Origin: Streptomyces novaecaesareae
GTDB lineage: Bacteria; Actinomycetota; Actinomycetes; Streptomycetales; Streptomycetaceae
Length of the DNA: 18,138 bases
Direction of reading: 5' to 3'
Assembly: GCF_000716875.1 (NCBI RefSeq)
Contig: NZ_JNWQ01000126.1
Location: forward strand, 1 to 18,138
How positions within the stretch are numbered: the stretch's first letter is position 1; every line of letters begins with the position of its first letter. Below the pieces are notes generated by a model. It saw only the letters and a program-made list of their open reading frames with translations. It ran no database searches and was not told where the DNA came from. The position numbers were made by a program, and so were the translations under genes. Below are positions 1 through 7,475 of this stretch, piece after piece.

Positions 1-19
1 AGATGTGTATAAGAGACAG
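1..19 (+). other. Nextera transposase adapter remnant (artefact)
   Basis: The first 19 bases read AGATGTGTATAAGAGACAG, an exact match to the Tn5 mosaic-end adapter used in Nextera libraries. It is not genomic. Genomic sequence starts at about base 20. In frame with the first gene the adapter translates as MCIRDS, so the apparent ATG at position 3 is not a real start codon. Confidence 0.97.
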
Positions 20-2246
20 CCCCCGCACCGCCGAGCCCCGCACCGCAGGCCCGCGCACCGTCGAGCCGCGGCCGCCCGCCCAGCCGACCCGGCGGACCTC
101 CTCGCTGCGCCCGTCCCCCAGCCTCGCCGCCGCCCGCCTGGCGCCCGTGCTGTCCGGCGGCCTGCCGCCCTCCTCCGCCGACACCATGCCGGACTGGCTG
201 GAGCCGGCGATGGCCGCCAACGGCATCGGCTCCTTCGACTGGGACATCCGCCGCGACGTCCTGGAGGGCGACCAGCGGGCCTGCACGATCATCGGGCTGG
301 AAGGCCCGGCGCTGGGCCGCTTCGACCGCACCGCCGACTCCTTCCTGGCCCTGCTGCACCCCGAGGACGCGCCGGTGGTGCGCCGCCGGGTCGAGCGCGC
401 GGTGGCCGAGCTGGGCCAGTGCGGCGCGTACTACCGCACCGTCGGGCCGAACGGCTCCATGCGCGCGGTGCGCTTCCGCGGCCGGGTGCTCGCCGACGCC
501 TTCGGCCGCGCCTCCCGGATGGTGGGCTTCGTCTGGGACGCCACCGTCGAACTGCACAAGCGCGACCGCGCCGACCGGATGGCCCTGCTGCGCGAGGAGC
601 GCTCCCGGTTCATCAAGGAGGCGGCGCGCGCCCTCTCCGAAGCCGTCACCGTCCGTGACGTGGCCCGGGTCTTCACCGAACTGCCGCTGCCCGGGCTGCC
701 GCCGGACGGCCTCGTGCTGGCCTCCTTCGAGGCCGGCCGGGCGCAGATCCTCGGCGCCTCCGGCTACCACTTCGAGACGCTCGCCGTCTGGGACCGCACC
801 GTGCTGCCGGCCGGCCACCCGGCCGCCGAGGCGCTGCGGCACCGCGCTCCGGTGTTCGTCGCCACCCGCGAGGAGTTCCGCGGCCGCTACCCCGACGTCT
901 GGGAGCAGACCAGCCGCTCCGGCCGCGGCTCCTGGGCCTACCTGCCACTGGTGGCCAGCGGCCGGGCGATCGGCGTCTGCGTGGTCAGCTTCGACGACGA
1001 GCGCGAGCTCGACGCGGACGAGCGCACCCTGCTGTCCACCCTGGGCGGGCTGGTCGCCCAGTCGCTGGCCCGGGCCCGGCTGCACGACGCCGAGCACGAG
1101 CTGGCGGCCGGCCTGCAGCGGGTGATGCTGCCGCGCACCGTGCCGTCCGTGTCGGGTGTGACCACCGCCGTGCGCTACCTCGCGGCCGGCTCCGGCCTGC
1201 AGATCGGCGGCGACTGGTACGACGTGGTGCCGCTGCCCGGCGGGCACGTCGGCCTGGTGATCGGCGACGTCCAGGGCCACGACGTGCACGCCGCCGGGAT
1301 CATGGGCCAGCTGCGGATCGCGCTGCGCGCCTACGCGGCCGAGGGCCACCCGCCCGCCGCCGTGATGGCCCGCGCCTCCCGCTTCCTCGCCGACCTCGAC
1401 ACCGACCACTTCGCGACCTGCACCTACGCCGAGGTCAACGTCGACTACGGCGTGGTGTACGCCGTCCGGGCCGGCCACCTCGACCCGGTGGTGCGCCGAG
1501 CCGACGGCACCGCCGCCGTGGTGCCGGTCGCGGGCGGGCTGCCGCTGGGCATCGACCCGGACCAGGAGTACCGGGTCACCCGGTTCAGCCTGGACCCGGG
1601 CGAGACCGTGCTGCTCTGCACCGACGGCCTGGTCGAGGCGCGCGGCATGGACCTGGACGAGGGCGTGGCCCGGTTGACCCGGGCGCTCGCCCGCCCGCTG
1701 CCGTCCGCCGCGGAGGCGGCCCGCGACCCGCTGGAGGAGCTGGCCGACCGGATCGCCTCCCAGGCCGCCGACTCCAGCGAGCGCGAGGACGACATAGCGC
1801 TGCTGCTCCTGCGCTGGGACGGCCCGGCGGGCGGCCTCGCCGCCCAGCAGCTGCGCCGCCGGATCGGCCAGGCCGACCTGGCACGGGTCGCCGAGGTGCG
1901 GGCCGAGCTGCGCGACGCGCTGCGCCGCTGGGGCGTCGCCGAGTTCATCGACACGGCCGAACTGCTCTCCTCGGAGCTCGTCACCAACGCCATCCGGCAC
2001 ACGGACCGTGACGCCATGTTCACTGCGCGCCTCTACCGGGAGCCGGAGGCCGACGGCGGGCGGGCCCGGCTGCGGGTCGAGGTGGAGGACGAGTCGGACC
2101 TGTGGCCGACCCGCCGTACGCCGGGCGAACAGGCCTCCTCCGGGCGCGGCCTGATGCTGGTTGAGGCGCTGGCGGACGCCTGGGGCGTGGAACCGCGCGG
2201 ATCCGGCAAGCGGATGTGGTTCGAGCTCAGCGGGGCCGCCGCCTAG
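20..2246 (+). CDS. PAS-GAF-SpoIIE (PP2C) phosphatase with C-terminal HATPase kinase domain, 5'-partial
   Basis: A multidomain cytoplasmic regulator of the family that dephosphorylates anti-anti-sigma factors and acts on anti-sigma/anti-anti-sigma partner switches. Visible order: Pro/Arg/Thr-rich N-terminal repeats (bases 21-65), a PAS-like fold (about 190-600), a GAF-like domain (about 640-1090), a SpoIIE/PP2C domain (about 1100-1810) with GGDWYDV, GDVQGHDVHAA and LLCTDGLVEA metal-site motifs, and an RsbW-like HATPase (about 1850-2240) with N-box ELLSSELVTNAIRHT and G-box SGRGLMLVEALADAWG. Having both phosphatase and kinase modules in one chain is common in Streptomyces. The true N-terminus is lost at the contig edge. 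An internal ATG at 186 (MPDWLEPAMAANG) could serve as a start, but the in-frame open sequence before it encodes a regular repeat, so I think the gene extends upstream. The stop is TAG at 2244. The target sigma system cannot be told from this window. Confidence 0.93.
21..65 (+). repeat. 15-bp tandem repeat encoding PRTxx pentapeptides
   Basis: Three consecutive 15-base units (21-35, 36-50, 51-65) encode PRTAE, PRTAG and PRTVE, followed by PRPPA. The array begins right at the adapter junction, so more copies may lie outside the contig. It would form a disordered, basic, Pro-rich N-terminal tail on the phosphatase. Confidence 0.75.
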
Positions 2247-2410
2247 GGACCGTCCCGGTGGGGTGCGGCCCTGGACGAAACGCGCTCGCGTCTGCGAACC
2301 TGAAGACAGGTCACGCGCCCCGGCGCGTCCCGGCAGCCGGCGAGGGTGTGTGGCTCGGGCCCGCCGGTCCGAGGCGGGCAGCCGCGACCACTGCCGGCGA
2401 GGATCACGCC

Positions 2411-4045
2411 ATGGTGTCGATCTTCCATCACCACACCGACGGCGAAGCCGTCGAGTCCCCCACGATCCCGCTGCCGCCTCCGCAACGGCAGCCGGCCGAG
2501 GCCCGCTACGCCCTCGACGGCGTCGCCCGCCTCCCACTGATCTACGTCCGCGGCTTCGCCGGCGGCACCAGCGGCATCGACAAGCAGGTCGACGACCCGT
2601 TCTACGGTTTCAACGACGGCTCGACCCACATCCGGGTCGGCGGCGACGGCAACGCCCAGTACTACCAGTTCGAGAGCCCGCTGCTCCGGCTGTTCGCCGA
2701 GGACGGCTACCACCCGCTGGTGGCCGGGGATCCCAAGGCCTACCTGCGCTCCTGCGAGGCCGGGTCGGTGGATCCGGCGACCGTCTGGATCCACCGCTTC
2801 TACGACGCCGCCGCGGACACCTTCGGCACCCGGGCCGGCGACTTCGACATCGAGGCGGCGGCCAGGGACCTGTACGAACTCGTCCAACTGGTCCGCGAGA
2901 AGACGGGCGCGGACAAGGTCGACCTGATCGCCCACTCGATGGGCGGCCTGGTCTGCCGCAGCATGCTCCAGAAGTGGTCGTACGACAGCGTCGGGGACTT
3001 CCGGCCGACCGCCCCCGGAAAGGACCTGGTCGACCGGCTGTTCACCTACGGCACGCCGCACGGCGGGATCACCTTCGCCGTCGGCGGGGGCCTGCTCGAC
3101 GAGTTCATGGAGGACCTCGGCCCGGTCGGATCCGACATCTTCTCGCCCGAGAAGATGTACGGCTACCTGGTGCCGGGCGTCGAGTACGGCGCCGAGGCCC
3201 CGAAGGACTGGCAGGCGAACCGGATCCCGCCCGAGGCCTTCGACGTCGACCGCGTCTTCTGCGTCATCGGCACCGACCCCGGCGACTACGGCCCGGCCCA
3301 CAAGGTCGTCGGCCCGCAGAGTGACGGCCTGGTGACGATCCGGAACGCCTGGGTCGAAGGCGCGCACCGCGCGTACGTTCACCGCTCGCACTCCGGTCGC
3401 TACGGTCTGGTCAACTCCGAGGAGGGGTACCAGAATCTGCGCCGCTTCCTGTTCGGCCGCAAGCGGGTGGCGATCGAGCTCGCGGGCCTGGATCCCGGCC
3501 CGTCCGAGGTCGACGGCCGCCGGTCCTTCTGGCAGGGCGAGCTCCAGCTGTCGGTCCGTGGGCTGCCCGTCGTGCTGCACCAGCAGGTGGCGGCGCACTA
3601 CTGCCCCGTCCTGCTGGAGCCGCAGCCCGACGGCGCCGCCGTCCCGCTGACCACCGTCTTCCTCCTCGACCCGCTGCTGTCGCCCGCCGACGGCACGAAC
3701 GGGCCGGTCTCGCCGCCGTCCCGCTACGCGCTGCACCTGAAGGTCTCCCGGCTGACGGAGGAGCACGGGCTGCTGTTCTGGCGCGACCACCTCGCCCAGA
3801 CCGCGGACTGGGACGACACCCTGATCGTCGACGTGGGGCACGAGAGCGACGATCCCAAGGGCGAGCTGCGGATCTGGGCGGTCTGGAACTCCCAGCTCCC
3901 GGTCGCGATCGCCGACCGCGATCCCGAGGGCACCAGCCCGCTCGGCCTGGACCGGGACGCGGTGACCGTGCCCCTCCCGCCGAGTGCGGGCCGGCTCCTG
4001 GGAACCGACACGGCGCTCGTCCTCAAGCCCGCGGTCTGGGAGTGA
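2411..4045 (+). CDS. lipase-like alpha/beta hydrolase with extra C-terminal domain
   Basis: A 544-residue putative esterase or lipase. The catalytic nucleophile is Ser176 in VDLIAHSMGGLVCRS, followed by FTYGTPHGG as in PGAP1/LipA-type lipases. D305 in SDGLV and H327 in RSHSGRYGLVNS match the Asp (NDGLV) and His positions of family I lipases, so the triad looks complete. The oxyanion region is probably LIYVRGFAGG near residue 40. No signal peptide or membrane segment is seen, so the protein is predicted to be cytoplasmic, which is unusual for a lipase. About 170 residues after the hydrolase fold form a predicted beta-rich region I do not recognise. The ATG at 2411 was chosen because GAGG (2399-2402) lies 8 bases upstream; the open frame extends back to 2216 but would overlap the preceding gene. 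The 164-bp gap 2247-2410 should hold its promoter, which I cannot assign. The substrate is unknown. Confidence 0.85.
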   Translation: MVSIFHHHTDGEAVESPTIPLPPPQRQPAEARYALDGVARLPLIYVRGFAGGTSGIDKQVDDPFYGFNDGSTHIRVGGDGNAQYYQFESPLLRLFAEDGYHPLVAGDPKAYLRSCEAGSVDPATVWIHRFYDAAADTFGTRAGDFDIEAAARDLYELVQLVREKTGADKVDLIAHSMGGLVCRSMLQKWSYDSVGDFRPTAPGKDLVDRLFTYGTPHGGITFAVGGGLLDEFMEDLGPVGSDIFSPEKMYGYLVPGVEYGAEAPKDWQANRIPPEAFDVDRVFCVIGTDPGDYGPAHKVVGPQSDGLVTIRNAWVEGAHRAYVHRSHSGRYGLVNSEEGYQNLRRFLFGRKRVAIELAGLDPGPSEVDGRRSFWQGELQLSVRGLPVVLHQQVAAHYCPVLLEPQPDGAAVPLTTVFLLDPLLSPADGTNGPVSPPSRYALHLKVSRLTEEHGLLFWRDHLAQTADWDDTLIVDVGHESDDPKGELRIWAVWNSQLPVAIADRDPEGTSPLGLDRDAVTVPLPPSAGRLLGTDTALVLKPAVWE

Positions 4046-4050
4046 CCGGG

Positions 4051-4099
4051 CGGCCGACGAGCCCCCGGCAGCCGGGGCCTCCCGGGGGCTCGTCGGCCG
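4051..4099. terminator. perfect 18-bp stem hairpin between convergent genes
   Basis: Bases 4051-4068 are exactly complementary to 4082-4099, with a 13-base loop. The stem starts 6 bases after the lipase stop and lies 66 bases from the stop of the converging DUF2637-like gene. There is no U-tract, as is usual in actinomycetes, and it can act on both strands. Confidence 0.85.
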
Positions 4100-4164
4100 C
4101 GCCGGCCTTGCCGACCTCGCCGGCCGGCGAGTCCCCGGGAGGACAGGACAGGCACGGGACGGCG

Positions 4165-5093
4165 TCAGCCGAACTGCTGCTCCAGGTCCTTCAGCTTGCG
4201 CTCCAGCGAGTCGAGCCGGGGCAGTGTGACGGTGTCCTCCTCCACCGTGAGGTCGATGGTGCGCCGCTCCGGACGGGCCGGCAGACCGGCCTGGACGACC
4301 GTGCCCTCGGCGGCCTCGACCTTGCGCGGTGCGGGCGCACGCTCGACGCCGGGCCGTTCGGCCTCGGGCCGCTCCGCCCCGGGCAGCTCGGCCGCGGCGG
4401 GCCGTTCGGCCCCGGGCCCGCCGGCTATGGCAGGCTCCGAGCCGGACTCCAGCTGCCGGGCGCCGCCGCTGCGCCGCCAGCCGCTGTTGGAGCGGTTGAT
4501 CGCCCGGATCTCGGCCCGCTCGCGGCGCCCGGCCAGCTTGCGGCGCTCCTTCTCCAGGACGCGATCCCGCTTCTCCTCGCGGACCTCGTCCACCGCCTCG
4601 TCCAGGCTGCGGACGTTCTCCAGGAGCATCAGCGACCAGGCCGCGTAGGTCTCGCGCGGGGCGCGCAGCCAGCGGACGATGCGGATCTGCCACCGGCGAA
4701 GAGCCAGACCAGCAGCCGGGAGCCGAGTGCGGCGTCGCCGTGGCTGGCCTCGCGGACGGCGAGCACCGAGCAGAACATCGCGGCGCCGTCCAGGCCGAAC
4801 GGGACGAGGTACTCCCAGCCGCCGGACAGGCCCAGGTTCTGCACGCCGAAGCCGACCAGCCCGTGGAAGGAGAGCGCGGCGGCGACACCGGCACAGCAGA
4901 ACAGCAGCGTGTACGAGGCGGCGCCGTACAGGGATTCCTTGCGGTGGCGCCGTTCCTCGGAGCGCTCCCAGGAATCCGTGCCGCCGGCGGGGGCGGATCC
5001 CCGGCTGCGGAGCAGGGCCACCAGGAGCGCGCTGACCAGCAGCCCCGCGATTCCGGTGACGGCCCACCCGAGCGGTATGTCGGACAATTTCAT
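4165..5093 (-). pseudogene. DUF2637-like membrane protein, frameshifted with probable internal deletion
   Basis: Read on the minus strand from ATG 5093, the frame encodes MKLSDIPLGWAVTGIAGLL, three membrane segments (about residues 10-28, 57-83, 96-114) and the start of a fourth (RLLVWLFAGG, ending at 4689). It then runs into a short nonsense tail that stops at 4629. From 4689 the next frame continues the protein as QIRIVRWLRAPRETYAAWSL, a charged coiled-coil-like stretch (LDEAVDEVREEKRDRVLEKE), a Glu/Ala/Pro-rich linker and a final coiled coil (LERKLKDLEQQFG, stop 4165). As I recall the Streptomyces DUF2637 family, these two parts are separated by about 50 residues that complete the fourth membrane segment. 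The break is therefore probably a deletion of 3n+1 bases at about 4690, or less likely a single missing base. Family members resemble SpdB-type membrane proteins, but the function is unknown. It could be a real mutation or an assembly error. Confidence 0.75.
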
Positions 5094-5170
5094 CGCCGGA
5101 ACCAGCCTCGCTTTCCTGCGTCGCTTTGCTGCGTCGTGATGGCGGGGACCATCATGGCGGATGCTCGGCA

Positions 5171-5189
5171 GGCGAATGGCCGATTCGCC
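5171..5189. promoter_or_regulatory. 7-bp inverted repeat upstream of the DUF2637-like gene
   Basis: GGCGAAT (5171-5177) and ATTCGCC (5183-5189) form a perfect inverted repeat around GGCCG. It lies in the 214-bp gap 5094-5307, which is noticeably more AT-rich than its surroundings (about 5205-5280) and should carry the promoter of the minus-strand gene starting at 5093. A TAGGAT hexamer (5234-5229, minus) could be a -10 box, but no good -35 accompanies it. The repeat may be an operator or a leader hairpin. Confidence 0.35.
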
Positions 5190-5307
5190 GTCAATGCGCT
5201 GGGGAGAGGGATTTCTGACTCAGCAACAATCCTATTTTCTTATGGATCTGGTGTGGATTGTTCCTGGAATTCCGGGCTTTCCGGATCTGTCATCGCACGG
5301 ACGTTCG

Positions 5308-6261
5308 TCAACGCCGCATGACGCGCGGGCAGCCACCGCACATGTCCTGCGGCTCCACGGTGTACACGAGGCAACAGCTGGCCCGGGCCCGCTCCGCGCC
5401 CGAAGCGTCGTCCTCGGCTCCCCGGGCAGTCGAAGCGCCGCCGCGGCCGGGCGCCGGGGGTGCGAAGCCGGCGCCCGGGGTGAAAGGGGCCGGGGCAGGG
5501 GCGGGGCCCGTCCGCGCGCCGGGCCGGACCGGCGCGTGCGCGGGCTCGCCGGGCGCCAGCAGCGCGGACAGCTCGACGCGCGCCCGGTCCTGCTCCCCGA
5601 GCAGCCCGCCCGCGAACCAGAGCCCCTCCACCACGGCGTCCGTGGCCATCGCCCACAGCACCCGGGGCCCGCGCCGCACCTGCGGACCGAAGGCGGCCAG
5701 CACCGGCGCCAGGAACCCGCCCAGCGCGCACCGCAGTTCGGCGGCCAGCGCCGGCTCGTCCGGTGCCGTACGGGCCTGCGGCGAGCCGGCCGCCGGGTCG
5801 TCCGGCAGGCAGGCGAAGCCCGTCGGACGGACCGTCAGCTCCACCGCGTCGCTGCGCCGGCGCAGCGAGACGTCCCCGAGGGCGAGCAGCGGGACGCGCC
5901 GCTCCAGGAACCACGGCAGCGTGAACAGCAGGGACACCGGCCAGACGAAGCGGTGCAGCCCGAAACCGGCCGCGACGTCCCGGCGCAGCGGCTGTCCGTA
6001 GCGGGCGAGGCCCGTCCGGGCGTCGTGCGCGATCAGCTCGCGCACCGCCTCGGGGCGGGCGGTGAGGTCGGCCGCGGGCAGCCAGCCGCCGCCGCGTCGG
6101 GGCGGGGCGCAGCGCACGCCGAGGACGGGGGTGAGCCCGGTCAGCCGGTGGTACGAGGGGGCGCCCGGGGCCGTGGAGGCCGGCGCGGGGGCGGGGGCGG
6201 GCGCCCCCGTGCTGCGGGGGGCGCACGGCGCGGGGCCGGGCCTGGTGCTGCTCGCGGTCAT
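5308..6261 (-). CDS. FhuF-like (2Fe-2S)-binding protein, probable ferric-siderophore reductase
   Basis: A 317-residue protein ending in CCLVYTVEPQDMCGGC (C296, C297, C308, C311). This C-C-x10-C-x2-C pattern is the [2Fe-2S] ligand signature of FhuF-type ferric iron reductases, which release iron from siderophores in the cytoplasm. The middle part (RRDVAAGFGLHRFVWPVSLLFTLPWFLE, LRRRSDAVELTVRPTGFACLP) fits the family's N-terminal domain. A Pro/Ala-rich stretch of about 45 residues separates it from the cluster motif, and another lies near the N-terminus. The start at 6261 (MTASSTRP) has GGGG 6 bases upstream; 6273 (MGPSMTAS) is an alternative. Stop is TGA at 5308-5310. An iron box about 150 bp upstream (6407-6425) predicts derepression under iron starvation. 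The cysteine motif is clear; the siderophore is unknown. Confidence 0.85.
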   Translation of the reverse strand: MTASSTRPGPAPCAPRSTGAPAPAPAPASTAPGAPSYHRLTGLTPVLGVRCAPPRRGGGWLPAADLTARPEAVRELIAHDARTGLARYGQPLRRDVAAGFGLHRFVWPVSLLFTLPWFLERRVPLLALGDVSLRRRSDAVELTVRPTGFACLPDDPAAGSPQARTAPDEPALAAELRCALGGFLAPVLAAFGPQVRRGPRVLWAMATDAVVEGLWFAGGLLGEQDRARVELSALLAPGEPAHAPVRPGARTGPAPAPAPFTPGAGFAPPAPGRGGASTARGAEDDASGAERARASCCLVYTVEPQDMCGGCPRVMRR

Positions 6262-6406
6262 GGAAGGCCCCATCGGGTCGACCGGGGCCGGCCATGACCG
6301 CCCGGCCGGACCCGGGCCGGGGTGGCGCGCCGGGCCCGGCCGGACCGGGGCATGGCGGTGCCCGGGGAACGGCAAGGCGACCCGGCCGGGGCACTGCTGG
6401 CCCCGG

Positions 6407-6425
6407 CCAGGTTAGGCTCACCTTA
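6407..6425. promoter_or_regulatory. DmdR/IdeR iron box
   Basis: The 19-mer CCAGGTTAGGCTCACCTTA matches the DtxR/IdeR/DmdR operator consensus TTAGGTTAGSCTMACCTAA at 16 positions, including the whole core AGGTTAGGCTCACCT. On the minus strand it lies upstream of the FhuF-like gene (start 6261) and contains a TAACCT that could be its -10 box. Its right end overlaps the TAA stop (6423-6425) of the preceding gene. The Fe(II)-loaded repressor bound here should block fhuF transcription when iron is plentiful. Confidence 0.85.
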
Positions 6426-7274
6426 GCTGATTGTTCCCCCGGTCTCGCTGATGATGCGCCCGTCCGGGGGAGCCACCGGCGCGCGCCCAGCAGCCAGTTG
6501 GCGCGCGAGCCAGACCGGCACTCCGCCGAGGGCGTGCACCAGCCGGGCCGCCTCGGCGCGCAGCCGTGCCGCCTCGGCCGGCTCGGACACCTCGGCGAGC
6601 GCCGCGAGCGCCGGCGCCACCCCCACCGTGAAGCCGAGTTGCTCGCGCAGCCGCAGCGAGGCGTCGAAGCCCTCCCGGGCGTGCCCGCGATCCCCCCGGG
6701 AGAGCGCCAGGGCCGCCAGATGGCGCCAGGTGTACGAGCGCAGCAGTTCGTCGCCGCGCTCACCGGCCCCGTCGTGCGCCCGCCGGTACGCGATCCAGGC
6801 GGCGCTGCGGTCGCGCAGCAGGTTCTCGGCGACCAGCCCGCGCCGGAAGTCCAGCAGCGGGCGGCCCGGCGCGTCCGGCGGCAGCAGGGCCGAGGTCCGG
6901 CCGAGCGCGGCCTGCGCCTCGTCCAGCCGGTCCCGCGGGCCGAGCACGCTCGCCACGTACGCGAGGAAGCCGCGGGCGCAGGCGGCGGCCGCGCGCTGCT
7001 CGGTGCCGGCCGCCTGCGCCTCCGCCAGGCGCAGCGCCTGCTCCGCCTGGGTCCAGTGCGCTGCGGTGAACAGGCACTGCTCGATGAGGAGTTCGGCCCG
7101 CCCGAGGGCCGCGGCCGGGTCCTGCTCGGCAGCCGGACGCAACAGCTCGGCGGCCTCCTGCCAGCACCCCCGGGACCTCAGCCGCCACACGGTGTCGCCC
7201 GGTTCCTCCGCTGCCGCCCGCCCCCGTCCGTCCGGGCCGCTCTGGCCGCTCGGGCCCCATCCGTGCTCCGACAA
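6423..7274 (-). CDS. helical-repeat (TPR-like) protein of unknown function
   Basis: A 283-residue, Ala/Leu/Arg-rich, almost wholly helical protein with TPR-like helix pairs: WRLRSRGCWQEAAELLRPA, TQAEQALRLAEAQAAGTEQ, LDEAQAALGRTSALLPP, LLRSYTWRHLAALALSRGD, and HAREGFDASLRLREQLG. It has no signal peptide, membrane segment or DNA-binding domain, so it is probably a cytoplasmic scaffold or protein-binding factor. I chose TTG 7274 (read fMet-SEHGWGP) because an exact AAGGAGG (7286-7280) lies 5 bases upstream; the more distal ATG at 7349 has no ribosome site. The TAA stop at 6423 sits inside the iron box of the next gene. The 201-bp gap 7275-7475 holds this ribosome site and presumably a promoter, with no other feature I can assign. 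Its helices resemble the C-terminal repeats of some LuxR/AfsR-type regulators, but no regulatory domain is present. Confidence 0.7.
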   Translation of the reverse strand: MSEHGWGPSGQSGPDGRGRAAAEEPGDTVWRLRSRGCWQEAAELLRPAAEQDPAAALGRAELLIEQCLFTAAHWTQAEQALRLAEAQAAGTEQRAAAACARGFLAYVASVLGPRDRLDEAQAALGRTSALLPPDAPGRPLLDFRRGLVAENLLRDRSAAWIAYRRAHDGAGERGDELLRSYTWRHLAALALSRGDRGHAREGFDASLRLREQLGFTVGVAPALAALAEVSEPAEAARLRAEAARLVHALGGVPVWLARQLAAGRAPVAPPDGRIISETGGTIS

Positions 7275-7279
7275 CGCCA

Positions 7280-7286
7280 CCTCCTT
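7280..7286 (-). promoter_or_regulatory. strong ribosome binding site that fixes a TTG start
   Basis: AAGGAGG on the minus strand lies 5 bases before TTG 7274-7272. It is the best Shine-Dalgarno match near this gene and argues for the TTG start over the upstream in-frame ATG at 7349. Confidence 0.7.
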
Positions 7287-7475
7287 GTGTGCGCCATCCA
7301 GCAGGGCACGGACCTGCCCCTGGGGCCCTGCCGCCACGACCGTGCGCATGGCAACGGCAGGGCGAAAGGCCCGCGCTGTGGCGGCAATTCAACACGGGGG
7401 TGAGCTTGTGCACCAGATCACGAGCGGAGGTTGTTGCTTTTGCGGAAGAAATGATCTAGTGGGGCGTCCCGGCGG

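Noticed and set aside
4680..4700. Programmed ribosomal frameshifting in the DUF2637-like gene
   Set aside because: There is no slippery heptamer at the frame switch, and expected family sequence seems to be missing there, so a deletion or assembly error is the simpler explanation.
2243..4894. An 883-codon minus-strand open frame opposite the lipase
   Set aside because: It is antisense to a gene with an intact catalytic triad, shows no recognisable domain, and reads through the terminator hairpin at 4051-4099.
6262..6406. Small gene between the iron box and the FhuF-like start
   Set aside because: The minus-strand frame stays open to 6375 (MPFPGHRHAPVRPGP), but that extra sequence is Pro/Gly/Arg-rich, lacks a ribosome site, and is better explained as leader DNA.
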